Source: Paramecium sonneborni
Taxonomy: Eukaryota; Ciliophora; Oligohymenophorea; Peniculida; Parameciidae
DNA: 64,000 nt
Assembly (NCBI GenBank): GCA_905182985.1
Contig: CAJJDN010000071.1
Location: 230,508 to 294,507 of the forward strand
Direction of reading: 5' to 3'
Position numbers and translations under genes: made by a program. The notes under the pieces were generated by a model. That model did not search any database. It had not been told where the DNA came from and saw only the letters and a list, made by a program, of their open reading frames with translations. Below are positions 62,173 to 64,000 of the stretch, in pieces (the stretch's first letter is position 1; each line of letters begins with the position of its first letter).

Positions 62173-63317
62173 TCATTTCATTGAAATAACTAGTTTTTGA
62201 TTTTTGAATTCATAATCAGAGAAGACAGCTATCATCTTTAAAGTTTCAGAGATATTTAACATACTAATCTCTAAACTATCAGATGTAATTATTTTTATTT
62301 CTATATTTATTATTAACAATTACCAGTTACCTTTACAACCAATCTAATCATTTCAGATATTTCCATTGGTTCTAAAACTCCACTCATTATAATTATTTTA
62401 GAGAGTGGTGCAATTATTTTTGGTCCATTTGGATTATAATATATCATATATTCATCTTGAATAGTCATTGGTTGTAACTATTATAAAGGAATATATGATA
62501 TACGCCACTTATATAAATACATTCGTTACTTATTAATCAAAGAAACTTAAATTATTTAAGTATTCTTTAGCTATTTAGGCAAACTCTATTATTTAGTATC
62601 TAATAAACACTCTCCTTAATTGTTTTTCATATAGGAGTTCTTCAATATTGCCAAATTTATTAAAAATATTATACAACATCTTTGCAGTTACTCTTTCGTC
62701 AATAGGTTGTATTGTTATTATTTTAGATGCTTTTTAAGTAATCATATTCTAAACATCTAAAGAAATTTATGGCATAAAAGTTGTTTTTTAATATATGATA
62801 TCCTTTTATTCATCTTCAGAATCTGAATTTAGTAAATTATTTATCTCATCATTCCTTTATGGAGTTTATGTAAATGTTCGAGTAAATTAATCTAATTATT
62901 ATCTCAATATATTTGGATCATCACTATTTGAATGTTTCATAACATCAGAAGAAGTGCTACTTGTTTATGTATAATCAGTTCCTCGAGATTTATCAACTAC
63001 TTCTAAATCTAAATTTTTTAGACGTGAAAAATGTATTGTTAATCTAAATTATTTCTAAATAAATACTTTCCTTCTCCTTCTGCCAAATATTTACCAATCT
63101 TATCTTTTCTTGCCTCTATCGCATTTTTTATATCATAGTATTCTACAAATGCCTTATTTGCTTTCCCTCTCTCAAAAATTAGAATCTTTTTTACCTCACC
63201 ATATTTTCCAAATTGTTCAAATAACAGATCATTACACAAAGGAAAAGTGGGAGATAATTAAGTTATTACTAGAAGCAAAATTTTGCTGGGTGGATCTCTT
63301 GAATTATAATTATTCAT
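62173..63317 (-). CDS. RNA-binding protein with PTB/hnRNP L-like RRMs
   Basis: Start MNNYNSRDPPSKILLL; the first RRM (DPPSKILLLV...LLFEQFGKYGEVKKILIF...KANKAFVEYYDIKNAIEA) has the PTB-type opening. A 23-nt intron (GTATTTATTT...ATTTAG) leads to a Ser/Thr/Asp-rich linker. The second RRM is SKIITIQPIDERVTAKMLYNIF...VFIRYQ. A third, weaker RRM-like segment is near the end (KIIIMSGVLEPMEISEMIRL). Aromatic RNP1 positions are partly replaced, as in PTB. Introns of 22 nt and 23 nt lead to KNQKLVISMK and TGA 62173. Likely role: pyrimidine-rich RNA binding and splicing or mRNA control. Confidence 0.82.
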
Positions 63318-63442
63318 TAAATTAAAAAAATATTTTCTTTCTTTATTCTTTCTAATTTATCAGACAAAACTTTCGATTATATTATTATTACAAAATTATT
63401 TTCTACTCTATTCTAAATAAATAATTTTATTTATCATATCAT

Positions 63443-64000
63443 TCATTGTAACTTTAATATATGATTCTTTAAAGAATTAATTTTGTCATAAAAATAAAAT
63501 GCACCAAAACTTGCTTCATTATCTGGATAATTTGTTTCTAATATGGAGGATCATTAACTAAGAAACTATAGATGTCATTAAAACATAATGAGCTTCTTCA
63601 TTTACACTTAAAATTAAATGATTTCCATCATCGAATCTTGCTGATCGAATCTAATTTATATACATTTAGCTAAAGAACCTAAATACTTTTAGATAAATAC
63701 ATCCGAAATCCTTTTTTGAAAACCAAATAAAAAGATCTCTAGATGAGTATCTATTGTTTTGCTTTAACCATGAATTAATTGTCATTGGACTTGTTATTCC
63801 ATAAGAATAAAAAATCATAGCTATTGAAGAAATCAAACTTCCATTTGATAAAATTGTACTTGAATCTGTTCCCAGTTTTTCTGAACCCAATGTTGAATCA
63901 CATTGTTATACTAAGTACAAAGTCTTGCATTTGCCATTTACAGAACTAAAATCATTCATAACATTTATTTCATTATTATTATTTTCGAAAACTATTTATA
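63443..64000 (-). CDS. Peptidase C39-like domain protein, 5' end beyond the window
   Basis: C-terminal part of a gene entering from the right edge; stop TGA 63443. CDSTLGSEKLGTDSSTILSNGSLISSIAMIFYSYG, SPMTINSWLKQNN, IWFSKKDFG and EEAHYVLMTS fit the C39-like fold (G-C-x-x-T/S-S-x-A-M with Cys nucleophile, later His). The nucleophile position appears to be Ser (NGSLISSIAM). Asn-rich residues precede it. One intron is needed near 63680. Probably catalytically altered or inactive. Confidence 0.6.

Overview
The window is ciliate macronuclear DNA, almost certainly Paramecium. Three things show this. First, recognisable genes read through only if TAA and TAG are glutamine and TGA is the sole stop; the glycine decarboxylase gene, for example, is interrupted every few codons under the standard code. 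Second, many genes carry tiny introns of about 18-31 nt with GTA...TAG (or AAG) ends, and removing them restores frame and family similarity. Third, the DNA is very AT-rich and extremely gene-dense, with convergent genes separated by as little as 7-30 bp. Standard-code ORFs are therefore mostly fragments; all calls below use the ciliate code.

Layout, left to right: cytochrome b5/reductase fusion (+); armadillo-repeat protein, small unknown, PH/pseudokinase, laforin-like glucan phosphatase and DYRK-like kinase (all -); mitochondrial glycine decarboxylase (+); PPIL3-type cyclophilin, coiled-coil protein, small membrane protein, NTF2 and a basic protein (-); Lys-rich protein (+); cyclin and two small proteins (-); casein kinase 1 and F-BAR protein (+); glycerol-3-phosphate acyltransferase and a Nup98-Nup96 nucleoporin (-); poorly resolved secreted or membrane ORFs, SAC phosphatase fused to a kinase-like region, and a ~2,900-residue coiled-coil protein (+); hybrid histidine kinase (-); calcyphosine-like EF-hand protein, multi-SP-RING protein, SF3B5 and MORN protein (+); B-box coiled-coil (-); unknown (+); CKS1, PH/kinase relic, EF-hand protein, PTB-like RRM protein and a C39-peptidase-like protein running off the right edge (-). 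These are ordinary housekeeping and signalling genes with no operon logic; neighbours do not form a pathway.

Three single-N gaps (886, 21175, 47164) are each flanked by apparently identical copies of about 1.2 kb. They behave like unmerged overlapping contig ends, so the true locus is about 3.6 kb shorter, and three genes appear as a full copy plus a spurious fragment.

Most interesting content: a Nup98-Nup96 precursor whose repeats are N(I/L/V)F instead of GLFG, as in the germline-nucleus Nup98 of Tetrahymena; a SAC phosphoinositide phosphatase fused to a kinase-like and TPR-like region; a protein with several SP-RING-like zinc fingers; a two-CBM20 laforin relative; and several kinases with lost catalytic motifs. 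Exon boundaries were inferred by eye and are less certain than gene identities.
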